From positions 1 through 14,344 of the forward strand of contig CAZHJW010000053.1 of assembly GCA_964533265.1 (NCBI GenBank): a DNA stretch of 14,344 nucleotides. Reading direction: 5' to 3'. Origin of the DNA: UBA1100 sp964533265. GTDB taxonomy: Bacteria; Verrucomicrobiota; Verrucomicrobiia; Limisphaerales; UBA1100. The notes below the pieces were generated by a model. It was not told the DNA's origin. It searched no databases and saw only the letters and a list, made by a program, of their open reading frames with translations. This document shows positions 1 through 6,035 of this stretch, one piece after another (within the stretch, counting starts at the first letter, position 1; each line of letters starts with the position of its first letter). The position numbers were made by a program, and so were the translations under genes.

Positions 1-60
1 TTTGCTGCTGTCTTTGCTGCTGTCTTTGCTGCTGTCTTTGCTGCTGTCTTTGCTGTTGTC
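1..60. repeat. 12-bp tandem repeat, five units
   Basis: Five consecutive units of TTTGCTGCTGTC (plus strand); the last has one substitution (TTTGCTGTTGTC). On the minus strand they encode QQQR units of the secreted repeat protein. The array touches the window edge, so the copy number is a minimum. Confidence 0.9.
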
Positions 61-262
61 CGCCAAATCCCTGCTGTCTCTGCTGCCCCCCGAACCCTTG
101 TTGAAATCCCTGCTGTCCACCGAACCCTTGTTGAAACCCCTGCTGTCCACCGAACCCTTGTTGAAACCCCTGCTGATTAAACTGAGCAAAAATAGCCGAC
201 TCATGCATCCCAATCATTGTCAGGACAACCACACACCCATAGTTTATTCGGCTTCTAATCAA
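1..262 (-). CDS. Secreted Gln/Gly/Phe-rich repeat protein (5' part; continues beyond the window)
   Basis: Function unknown. The reading frame runs leftward from a TTG at 262-260 and stays open to the window edge, so the C-terminus is missing. TTG is chosen because an AGGAG (269-273) lies six bases upstream, one of the few good ribosome sites here. The first ~27 residues look like a signal peptide: basic MIRSRIN, hydrophobic CVVVLTMIGM, then AIFAQ. The rest is low complexity: about three 10-residue GQQGFQQGFG units (30-bp DNA period), then QQQR units (12-bp period). Gln, Gly, Phe and Arg dominate and no acidic residue is seen after the signal region. Such composition is typical of intrinsically disordered, self-associating segments, so a secreted fibre or matrix role is conceivable, but this is inference. 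The opposite strand is also open here (Leu-rich), a by-product of the repeats. Confidence 0.7.
   Translation of the reverse strand, partial: MIRSRINYGCVVVLTMIGMHESAIFAQFNQQGFQQGFGGQQGFQQGFGGQQGFQQGFGGQQRQQGFGGQQQRQQQRQQQRQQQRQQQ
91..176. repeat. 30-bp tandem repeat, about three units
   Basis: Units begin at 91, 121 and 151 with CGAACCCTTG and differ by only a couple of bases; the last is incomplete. They encode GQQGFQQGFG on the minus strand. There are no unique spacers, so this is a coding tandem repeat and not a CRISPR array. Confidence 0.85.
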
Positions 263-510
263 CAGAATCTCCTAACTAGCAGTTACATAGCACCAATCAA
301 TGTGTGATTTTATGCCCATCCAATGTAGCACACAATGCTCAAAACACTGTTATACTCCAAAAAAGCCAATTATCACCTCTTTTATCATTTCATATGATCC
401 TCAAACCACTTTATTCACAGCACAGAATGTGCCATTAACAGTCAAAAAGCACCCTATTAAATCTTCATATGCTTATTTAAAAATCCCATGTGACTATGAA
501 TGAAGCCTAA
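263..510. other. AT-rich intergenic region
   Basis: This 248-bp stretch separates the end of the Ddl-family gene from the start of the secreted repeat protein, both on the minus strand, and presumably holds the promoter of the latter. A perfect TATAAT lies on the minus strand at 510-515, but there is no recognisable -35 at the right distance. A 67-codon frame on the plus strand (300-503) has no ribosome site, no protein-like pattern and is judged spurious. A small GCACA/TGTGC hairpin near 420-432 has no U-tract. Nothing else is recognised. Confidence 0.5.
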
Positions 511-1515
511 TTATAGCGCCAGAGAGATGATTTTGCTTATTAATTTCGGGTAATCGATGCCCGCTTTGCGTGCAGCCAATGCGAAATCCTCATCCTTTGC
601 TAGCATGGGGTTCGGATTTGCCTCAATGAACACTGGTTCAGTATTTGAATTAAGCCGAAGATCCATTCTGGCATAGCCCTTCAGATTAAGGGCCCGGTAA
701 AGGTCCTTGCAGGTTTGATTTAGTTTTGCCTGAGCCTGTGGCTTTAATGAGGGGAGAAATCTATTCTTAATGCCCCACCTATGGCGATAATCCTCGTCCC
801 ACTTAACGCAATAACTGGCAAATCGAGACTCCATGGGAACCTTCTTGCCAAAAGTCATTTCTCGGGGGGGAAGACACTTTAATTTTTCATTCCCAATAAC
901 TCCAACATACACCTCCCGTCCTTCGATGAACTCCTCAACCAATGCTTCTTGTTCGAACTTTTCATGCACAAAACAAACACGATCCACAAGCTCTTCCTCA
1001 TTGTGCACCACACTCTTTAGGCTTATCCCATAACTTGCTTCCTCACGAGCCGGCTTAACAATTAGGGGAAATCCCATCGCTTTATTCAAACCCACCACAT
1101 TGCCAGGTTCGTGAACCATAAATTGAGGAACCATCACTCCATGAAAGCTGGCTATTTTTTTTGATAAAATTTTATCTTTGGCCAAAGTGATACCCGTGGA
1201 CCCGCACCCGGTAATCGGAACGCCCTGTAGCTCCAAAAAGGAAGTAACCCGGTTTTCATTGCTCAATGAATTCGCGAATTGTTCAACCATATTGAATATC
1301 ACGTCCGGTTGATAGCGTTCGATCATCTCACGAATCAGCTGCGTGTCATCATGCACTCCCAACATCGCAAACGGATAATCAAGCTCTCGCAATGCGCTCA
1401 ACACATGACGCTCAGTTTTCCAATTGGGCGACTTTAAATCCTCCGTGTAATCGACATCCAAGCCGGTGGGCTCACCCACATCGAACAATACCAAAACTCT
1501 GGGCCTTATAGACAA
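511..1515 (-). CDS. ATP-grasp ligase of the D-alanine-D-alanine ligase family
   Basis: A cytoplasmic ATP-grasp enzyme that would couple ATP hydrolysis to joining an amino acid or peptide through an acyl-phosphate. From a TTG at 1515 it is 334 residues. The N-terminal half is the Ddl-like domain (FNMVEQF near 74, AKDK near 113). The ATP-grasp part has IVKPA (Lys ~154), the EEFIEGRE hinge (~194-201), YARMDLR (~281-287) and the Mg-binding FIEANPNPM (~296-304). True Ddl usually ends this motif as EVNTLPG, so EANPNP and the acid-rich N-terminus suggest a paralogue, perhaps using another substrate. Start: AGGGGAG (1523-1529) is one base from a TTG at 1521 but seven from the TTG at 1515, so 1515 is preferred; 1521 would add two residues. 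No second ligase gene lies beside it. Assignment to the family is firm; substrate is unknown. Confidence 0.85.
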   Translation of the reverse strand: MSIRPRVLVLFDVGEPTGLDVDYTEDLKSPNWKTERHVLSALRELDYPFAMLGVHDDTQLIREMIERYQPDVIFNMVEQFANSLSNENRVTSFLELQGVPITGCGSTGITLAKDKILSKKIASFHGVMVPQFMVHEPGNVVGLNKAMGFPLIVKPAREEASYGISLKSVVHNEEELVDRVCFVHEKFEQEALVEEFIEGREVYVGVIGNEKLKCLPPREMTFGKKVPMESRFASYCVKWDEDYRHRWGIKNRFLPSLKPQAQAKLNQTCKDLYRALNLKGYARMDLRLNSNTEPVFIEANPNPMLAKDEDFALAARKAGIDYPKLISKIISLAL

Positions 1516-1611
1516 AAACAAACTCCCCTAATAAAGGGACGTTCAATAAATATGACATAAAATGCAAACCTAAAGAATTCCCGCGAAATGATGCGGATTA
1601 ACAAATTGTGC

Positions 1612-1631
1612 TGGTTCAGAAAAACGAACCA
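1612..1631. other. Small stem-loop after the metallopeptidase stop
   Basis: TGGTTC (1612-1617) and GAACCA (1626-1631) form a perfect 6-bp inverted repeat with an 8-base A/C loop, directly beside the stop codon at 1632-1634. On the minus strand the T-run lies in the loop and not after the stem, so it is not a standard intrinsic terminator. Confidence 0.3.
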
Positions 1632-2759
1632 TTATCGGGAATGTTTGTAACGCCCAGTAAAACGTTGGTTCATCACCAATGAAGTCGTATAGGAAACGAG
1701 GCCAGACAACAATTCTGAGTGATCACACGAACTGACCAAGCTCAACTCTTCAGTACGTTCGATAAATTCCTCCAACAGCTCATTAACCCTATACTTTGGC
1801 TCGCGTGTCCATTGACTTACCGCGTTAACCACCTGCTTACGATTCTGCATTATAAAACTGCCGGCCGATGACTCGTTGCGTGAGGGATACGATTTAAACA
1901 ATTGATGTAAATCATCATCGTAATAATCCGGAAATGATTCGGCAAATGTCTTTTGTTTTCGACGATAATAGGTTCTCAGCTTGATCCTCAATGAACTTTC
2001 CACCGAAGGGCGATAGTGCTCCAGCCCCTTAGGCTTTTTACCAACAAGTGCACCCATCAATTCATCCACATACTCAAGTTTTCTTAATGCTGGCCACCCT
2101 GCGTATTCATTTTGCCAATTAGATTTTGGTGTCAGCCATACTGCAAAAGTTTCTGCCCAATCCTCATCGGGATGCATCTGAGCATACCAATCATCAAGAT
2201 GTAACACAAAAGATTTACTGTAACGTCGAGGCCGATACGTTTCCGGATAGGCCTGCGAGGCCAGCCCGAAATGCTTCTGCCATTTTTTACGACGTTGCAC
2301 CTTATAAGCATAAGAGTAGGCATGCCCTGCTTCATGTCGAAGCAATTTCATGCATTCGTCTCGAGTTCCTCCTTCAATCTCCATGAGCATTTTTCGCTCA
2401 AGTTTTCTTAAGCGGTCATCAAACAGATAAAAGGGGATGAAAATAGCTGCGCAACCCTCGGGACAGAACCATTCGTCACCAATGTGACAACGAGGCATTA
2501 ACGAAAGCCCCTTACCTCTAAGCTCAGCGTAGAGCTGGTCCACGCATCCAGCAACCCTCCCCTCCATCTTCAACCCCAATTCAGACACGCGTAACTCCAA
2601 CAAAGCCTCATCATCCAGACTCTGCCATTCTGATTGGGAAATCATTACCATCGGTGGAAGAAACGTTTTAAGACGGTCAAAATTCAGGGCCAAGATAAAA
2701 ATTAGACAAAAGCAACAAATGAAAGGAAATGCAGTCTGGCGGGGCAAGGTTACTGACAA
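1632..2759 (-). CDS. Membrane-anchored putative zinc metallopeptidase (HExxH)
   Basis: Probably a Zn-dependent peptidase outside the cytoplasmic membrane. From the TTG at 2759 it is 375 residues. Residues ~11-26 (FPFICCFCLIFILALN) form one hydrophobic segment, an uncleaved anchor or signal. The active-site motif is HEAGH at 142-146, and HPDEDWAETFA (~197-206) carries a likely third metal ligand (Glu203), as in the putative zinc-binding metallopeptidase families (Peptidase_Mx type). Cys91, Cys99 and Cys103 cluster ahead of the active site. The C-terminal ~130 residues are charged and unrecognised. The start is uncertain: no clear ribosome site, and an in-frame ATG at 2651 would remove the anchor. 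The TTG is preferred because the hydrophobic segment makes sense of the N-terminus. It is transcribed divergently from the gene at 2823, 63 bp away. Confidence 0.7.
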   Translation of the reverse strand: MSVTLPRQTAFPFICCFCLIFILALNFDRLKTFLPPMVMISQSEWQSLDDEALLELRVSELGLKMEGRVAGCVDQLYAELRGKGLSLMPRCHIGDEWFCPEGCAAIFIPFYLFDDRLRKLERKMLMEIEGGTRDECMKLLRHEAGHAYSYAYKVQRRKKWQKHFGLASQAYPETYRPRRYSKSFVLHLDDWYAQMHPDEDWAETFAVWLTPKSNWQNEYAGWPALRKLEYVDELMGALVGKKPKGLEHYRPSVESSLRIKLRTYYRRKQKTFAESFPDYYDDDLHQLFKSYPSRNESSAGSFIMQNRKQVVNAVSQWTREPKYRVNELLEEFIERTEELSLVSSCDHSELLSGLVSYTTSLVMNQRFTGRYKHSR

Positions 2760-2770
2760 ATTAATTCTCG

Positions 2771-2798
2771 CAATTAACAGGTTTCACTGTAGTGTCAA
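2771..2798 (-). promoter_or_regulatory. Possible promoter of the metallopeptidase gene
   Basis: A perfect TTGACA -35 hexamer lies on the minus strand at 2793-2798 in the short divergent region. The best -10 at 16-bp spacing is TAATTG (2771-2776), a poor match, so only the -35 is convincing. Confidence 0.25.
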
Positions 2799-2822
2799 CG
2801 GTCAAGTTTTGGTTAAGATGTC

Positions 2823-3494
2823 ATGGACTGCATTAATATCAGACTAAACGGAGAGCTGATACAATTCGACTGCCCAAATTGTGGTGTTGATGCCGAAATC
2901 AACGAAGATACACTTCAGGAAATATGGTCTAATTTCGAAGGCATGGTCACCTGCCCTCTCCCTCAGGGTTGCAACTCTTTTATCAAAATCCCCTCGAAGG
3001 AACAGGTTCTTGGCCTAAGGCAACAGCCTGCGGCTACGGGTGGTGGAGTCAACGACATCATCGACCGCCCGAAAGATAGCGAAGAAGCCGAAACTACAGA
3101 TAACCCTGAAGAAGAGGAGAAGGTTGCCCCTTCCGGCCCTTTCCGTTATGTGTCCAAGTCAGATGAGGCCTCTGCATGGGCAGAGGAGTTTGAAAACAAA
3201 AAATCTGCAAAAACCCAGAAACCAACTACATCTCCATTGGCAATCCGAACTTTCCGAAATAAAGAATGCATCGTTCAGGGACAAAACCGGTTTGACGACG
3301 TCGTCTCCTCGTTTCTAGGTAAAATAGGCAAAGATAATGTCATTTGTGTTTCACCCATTAATTACACTGACCCACAAGATAAAAGTCCTGATTACGGGGT
3401 CGTTGTCTACTATCAGAACTCAAGCAAGATATCTTCGGAGCCAAAACAGGCCGAAGCCGCTCCAGCTGCCGAACCGGTTGTCTGGAGAGATTAA
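2823..3494 (+). CDS. Zinc-ribbon-like protein with acidic linker and unrecognised C-terminal domain
   Basis: Function unknown; 223 residues, no signal peptide or membrane segment, so cytoplasmic. The N-terminal ~50 residues carry C17-P-N-C20 and C44-x5-C50, which look like a zinc ribbon with slightly unusual second-pair spacing. A Glu/Asp/Pro-rich linker follows (~65-110, with EEAETTDNPEEEEK), then a Lys-rich stretch. Residues ~139-198 look like a compact alpha/beta domain (from IRTFRNKEC to YGVVVYYQ): strand, helix with FDDVVSSFL, strand, then a strand ending in aromatic residues. This order recalls small domains such as Cse60 or DUF4177, but no family is claimed. The tail is Ala/Pro-rich. 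An earlier ATG at 2818 is out of frame and soon stops. The next gene, 70 bp downstream on the same strand, encodes a DUF4177-like domain, so the two may form a transcript. Confidence 0.65.
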   Translation: MDCINIRLNGELIQFDCPNCGVDAEINEDTLQEIWSNFEGMVTCPLPQGCNSFIKIPSKEQVLGLRQQPAATGGGVNDIIDRPKDSEEAETTDNPEEEEKVAPSGPFRYVSKSDEASAWAEEFENKKSAKTQKPTTSPLAIRTFRNKECIVQGQNRFDDVVSSFLGKIGKDNVICVSPINYTDPQDKSPDYGVVVYYQNSSKISSEPKQAEAAPAAEPVVWRD

Positions 3495-3564
3495 TTGACT
3501 TGATTGTCGTTTTTTTTTTAGGGTTCGCCCTGCAAAACTAGAAATTTTTTCAGCAATTTAAGAT

Positions 3565-3924
3565 ATGACATTCCTAATGGAATTTATACTTTCTGAAAAC
3601 ATAACCAGACTTCTGCTTGTTTTCTTCCTGGTCACCTATCTTGCATGGAGTATTCTTCGTGATTACCGTCTAGTAGATCATTGGGAATACAAAATTTGGG
3701 ACATGCGCAGAGGAACAGATCTCAAAGGCATCGAGTACGAAATCACAAGAATGGAGGAACTAGGATCTGACGGATGGGAATGTTACGAGGTCTTACAAAT
3801 TCCCAACGACAAAGGGATTGTCCAACGCGAATATCACTTTAAGCGCAAACGAAGCGTCCTGATGATTGGCTTCAAAAAACCCAAGACCGGGACTACCACC
3901 GAAATAAAAGCAGAGCTGAAGTAG
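3565..3924 (+). CDS. Small membrane protein with DUF4177-like domain
   Basis: A 119-residue protein of unknown function. Residues ~13-31 (ITRLLLVFFLVTYLAWSIL) form one membrane helix. The soluble part follows the DUF4177 pattern: HWEYKIWDM (~39-47), a helix with MEELGSDGWECYEVL (~63-77), and a closing strand REYHFKRKR (~88-96). The EYK...LG.DGWE...V...FKR spacing is characteristic of that family. The topology probably places the domain in the cytoplasm, since basic Arg/Lys residues follow the helix. Start is ATG 3565; ATG 3577 (residue 5) is an alternative; neither has a clear ribosome site. It lies 70 bp after the zinc-ribbon-like gene. The intervening sequence has a run of T and an AGGG-TTCG-CCCT mini-hairpin, in the wrong order for a terminator. 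It converges with the lipoprotein gene ending at 4021. Confidence 0.65.
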   Translation: MTFLMEFILSENITRLLLVFFLVTYLAWSILRDYRLVDHWEYKIWDMRRGTDLKGIEYEITRMEELGSDGWECYEVLQIPNDKGIVQREYHFKRKRSVLMIGFKKPKTGTTTEIKAELK

Positions 3925-4020
3925 AACCGAGCCGTGTATCCGCACATCTGCCCGTTAGCCCCAAGGGTTGTTTTATACTTTGGCAGTACCTTCTGGAATT
4001 CTCCTGCTAATTCAGTTTTA

Positions 4021-4737
4021 TTACGGCTTAGTCGGCGCTGGTTCAACACCAGGCAGCTGAGGCAGCTTACCTTGATCCTTCCCGTCCCAATCCAAACTCT
4101 TAAATTCTGCACGCACAGCAGCTTCATCCAATATTAAAGCCCTATAGCTCCAGCGCGAACCGATCTGCACAGAAGCCGTAAAGTCAGACACCGCTCCCAC
4201 TGCCTGGCCCTTCTCATCATACAGGTCAAACACCAAGGTCACATCTGCCACCATATTCGTGCCCCCATTCTCCAACTCACCCACCACAGATCGTGTCCCG
4301 GAATCCTCATCGGACTGAACAGAAAAACCGTAGAGTCTAAGCCCTCCCTGCTCAATCACCAAAGAGGAAGATGAGTTTGCATCAACTTGGCTCATCTTTG
4401 CTTCCTGCTCTGCCTGAACTGCAGCCTGATATTCCAAACCTGCCCGAAACACTTCAGAAGCAAGCTCGGTCGCCCTTTTGTTTAAAATTGCCAACTGACG
4501 AGTCAACTCACGAGTAGGAGGCGAATCTTTAGGCATCGAAAGCAATTTATCGCGCACCCCGATCAACTTGCCGGTCACATCAATCTGTGTAGCATTGAGG
4601 TCTTGAAGTTTTTTATAAGCCTTTACGGCCTCACTCTTGCCCTCTCCAGAGTGAACCACACGACTGGTGGATGACTGACACCCCACCCATCCAATGAGTG
4701 CCAAACCAAACCAAACCTTAATCCAAACACGACCCAC
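4021..4737 (-). CDS. Probable lipoprotein with coiled coil and FxLYD-like domain
   Basis: A 238-residue probable envelope lipoprotein of unknown function. The N-terminus is a short signal (WIKVWFGLALIGWVGC) with Cys20 as the likely lipidated residue; WVGC is an unusual lipobox because Trp replaces the usual Leu at -3. Residues ~34-120 are helical and charged, with heptad-like spacing, probably a coiled coil. Residues ~127-220 are beta-rich: SVVGELENGG, VTLVFDLYDEKGQ and later IGSRWSYRALI match the layout of FxLYD domains (v.G.v.N, lyD..G, then a strand after a Gly-containing turn). The tail is Pro-rich (LPQLPGVEPAPTKP). Start is GTG 4737: the frame has a stop a few codons upstream and no ATG before the signal. 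An ATG at 4739 is in another frame. It is divergent from the EboD-like gene. Confidence 0.65.
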   Translation of the reverse strand: MGRVWIKVWFGLALIGWVGCQSSTSRVVHSGEGKSEAVKAYKKLQDLNATQIDVTGKLIGVRDKLLSMPKDSPPTRELTRQLAILNKRATELASEVFRAGLEYQAAVQAEQEAKMSQVDANSSSSLVIEQGGLRLYGFSVQSDEDSGTRSVVGELENGGTNMVADVTLVFDLYDEKGQAVGAVSDFTASVQIGSRWSYRALILDEAAVRAEFKSLDWDGKDQGKLPQLPGVEPAPTKP

Positions 4738-4792
4738 ATCCGAACCATAACAAACACTTCATAAAAAACAAGCTTACTGCCAGCGACCACCC

Positions 4793-4821
4793 TTGTCATA
4801 TTTTGTGAATTGGGGTATTAA
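4793..4821 (+). promoter_or_regulatory. Candidate promoter of the eboD-eboF pair
   Basis: TTGTCA (4793-4798, five of six consensus bases) and TATTAA (4816-4821, four of six) are separated by exactly 17 bp. The predicted start of transcription falls at or near the ATG at 4829, which would make a leaderless message and fits the lack of a ribosome site there. Confidence 0.4.
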
Positions 4822-4828
4822 TCCTTTC

Positions 4829-6022
4829 ATGTTCTCCCGGATCGAACGCACCATATCGGTGAGCTGGCATCATCAGGTTCTTTTTACCAAGAATGTCTTC
4901 GATACGGAGAACCACATATTGAGGGATACGCTCGTTAAAGAGGAAGCAGGAGGCCCGAGCAAAACACTGATTGTCCTCGATGAAGCCTTAGCCACGGCCA
5001 TGCCAACTCTTGTTTCTGAGATTGAGGCTTATTTCAAAATACATAGTGACTCACTAAATCTCGTATGCCCACCAATCGTTATGGAGGGTGGTGAACGCAC
5101 TAAGAATTCGTATTTCCACGTCAGTGAAGTTCAATCGCATGTAGATCGATATCATATTGATCGTCACTCCTATCTTATCTGCATCGGGGGAGGGGCCCTT
5201 CTAGATATGGTAGGACTGGCTGCGTCCACCGCACACCGTGGCATCCGGCACATTCGCATTCCCACGACCACGCTCAGCCAAGACGACTCTGGTGTAGGGG
5301 TGAAAAACGGGATTAACGCTTTTGGAAAAAAGAATTTTATTGGAACTTTTGCACCACCTTTTGCGGTAATTAACGATTTCCAACTGCTCTCCACTCTTTC
5401 AGCACGCGACAAACGCAATGGCTATGTGGAGGCAGTAAAAGTCGCATGCATACGTGATGAAAACTTCTTCGTTCAGATTGAAGAAGATGCTGATGGACTG
5501 GCCCACTTTGAGGCCGCAGCGATGCAAAGACTTATCTATCGGTGCGCCGAATTGCATATGAACCATATTGCTGCGAGCGGAGATCCTTTTGAAACGGGGT
5601 CGGCACGCCCTTTAGATTTCGGCCACTGGGCAGCACATAAATTGGAGCAAATATCTGAATATCGGCTTCGCCATGGTGAGGCCGTAGCAATTGGAATTGC
5701 CTTGGATTGCATCTATGCCCGAGAGATGGGGTATTTACCTGCAACGGATTGCGACCGGATTATCCGTCTACTCGTCAGACTCGGGTTCAACTTATGGAGC
5801 AACGACCTGCTACACACTGACACCGAAGGGAAGTTGGTGGTGATAGAAGGGCTTGAAGAATTCCGCGAGCACCTCGGAGGTTGCTTGACGATCACATTGT
5901 TAAAGTCAATTGGCCAGGGTTTTGAAGTGAATGAAATGAATCTGCCAAAGGTATTAAACGCAATTCACGAACTGCAAGACCTGACTAGGAACAAAAGTGA
6001 CTCAAAGGTCGTTCCTGCATAG
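4829..6022 (+). CDS. eboD: EboD-like 3-dehydroquinate-synthase-family cyclase
   Basis: A cytoplasmic NAD- and metal-dependent sugar-phosphate cyclase of the dehydroquinate synthase fold, 397 residues. It keeps the NAD-binding GGGALLDMVG (~120-129), the active-site KNGIN (Lys159), and the three metal ligands: Glu201 in GYVEAVK, His266 in LDFGHW and His282 in RLRHGEA. It differs from true AroB in SARPLDFGHWAAHKLE, where AroB has a GHT-type motif and an Arg one residue further from the His; this version is what I associate with EboD of the ebo cluster. In that cluster (UbiA-type prenyltransferase, TatD-type hydrolase, TIM-barrel protein, phosphodiesterase) EboD makes or modifies an unidentified metabolite. 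ATG 4829 is chosen over TTG 4793 because the family begins with a similar short strand before the VLFTKNVF segment and a promoter overlaps the extra codons. The phosphodiesterase-like partner starts 13 bp downstream. Confidence 0.8.
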   Translation: MFSRIERTISVSWHHQVLFTKNVFDTENHILRDTLVKEEAGGPSKTLIVLDEALATAMPTLVSEIEAYFKIHSDSLNLVCPPIVMEGGERTKNSYFHVSEVQSHVDRYHIDRHSYLICIGGGALLDMVGLAASTAHRGIRHIRIPTTTLSQDDSGVGVKNGINAFGKKNFIGTFAPPFAVINDFQLLSTLSARDKRNGYVEAVKVACIRDENFFVQIEEDADGLAHFEAAAMQRLIYRCAELHMNHIAASGDPFETGSARPLDFGHWAAHKLEQISEYRLRHGEAVAIGIALDCIYAREMGYLPATDCDRIIRLLVRLGFNLWSNDLLHTDTEGKLVVIEGLEEFREHLGGCLTITLLKSIGQGFEVNEMNLPKVLNAIHELQDLTRNKSDSKVVPA

Positions 6023-6035
6023 AGGATAACGCAGC

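Noticed and set aside
81..180. Short regular repeats considered as a CRISPR array
   Set aside because: Units are contiguous with no unique spacers and translate into peptide repeats.
2..307. Plus-strand Leu/Ser-rich open frame
   Set aside because: It is the antisense reading of the CTG-rich repeat arrays; the minus strand has a signal peptide and a ribosome site in the proper frame.
300..503. 67-codon plus-strand frame
   Set aside because: No ribosome site, no recognisable protein pattern and AT-rich intergenic composition.
3510..3533. T-run with AGGG-TTCG-CCCT mini-hairpin considered as a terminator
   Set aside because: The T-run comes before the 4-bp stem on the plus strand, and the genes on the minus strand do not end here.
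3925..4020. Convergent gap searched for a terminator
   Set aside because: Only weak, bulged stems such as CTGGAATT/AATTCAG without a U-run.
4829..6022. Annotation as AroB (true 3-dehydroquinate synthase)
   Set aside because: The SARPLDFGHWAAHKLE motif and adjacent phosphodiesterase gene fit EboD better than AroB.
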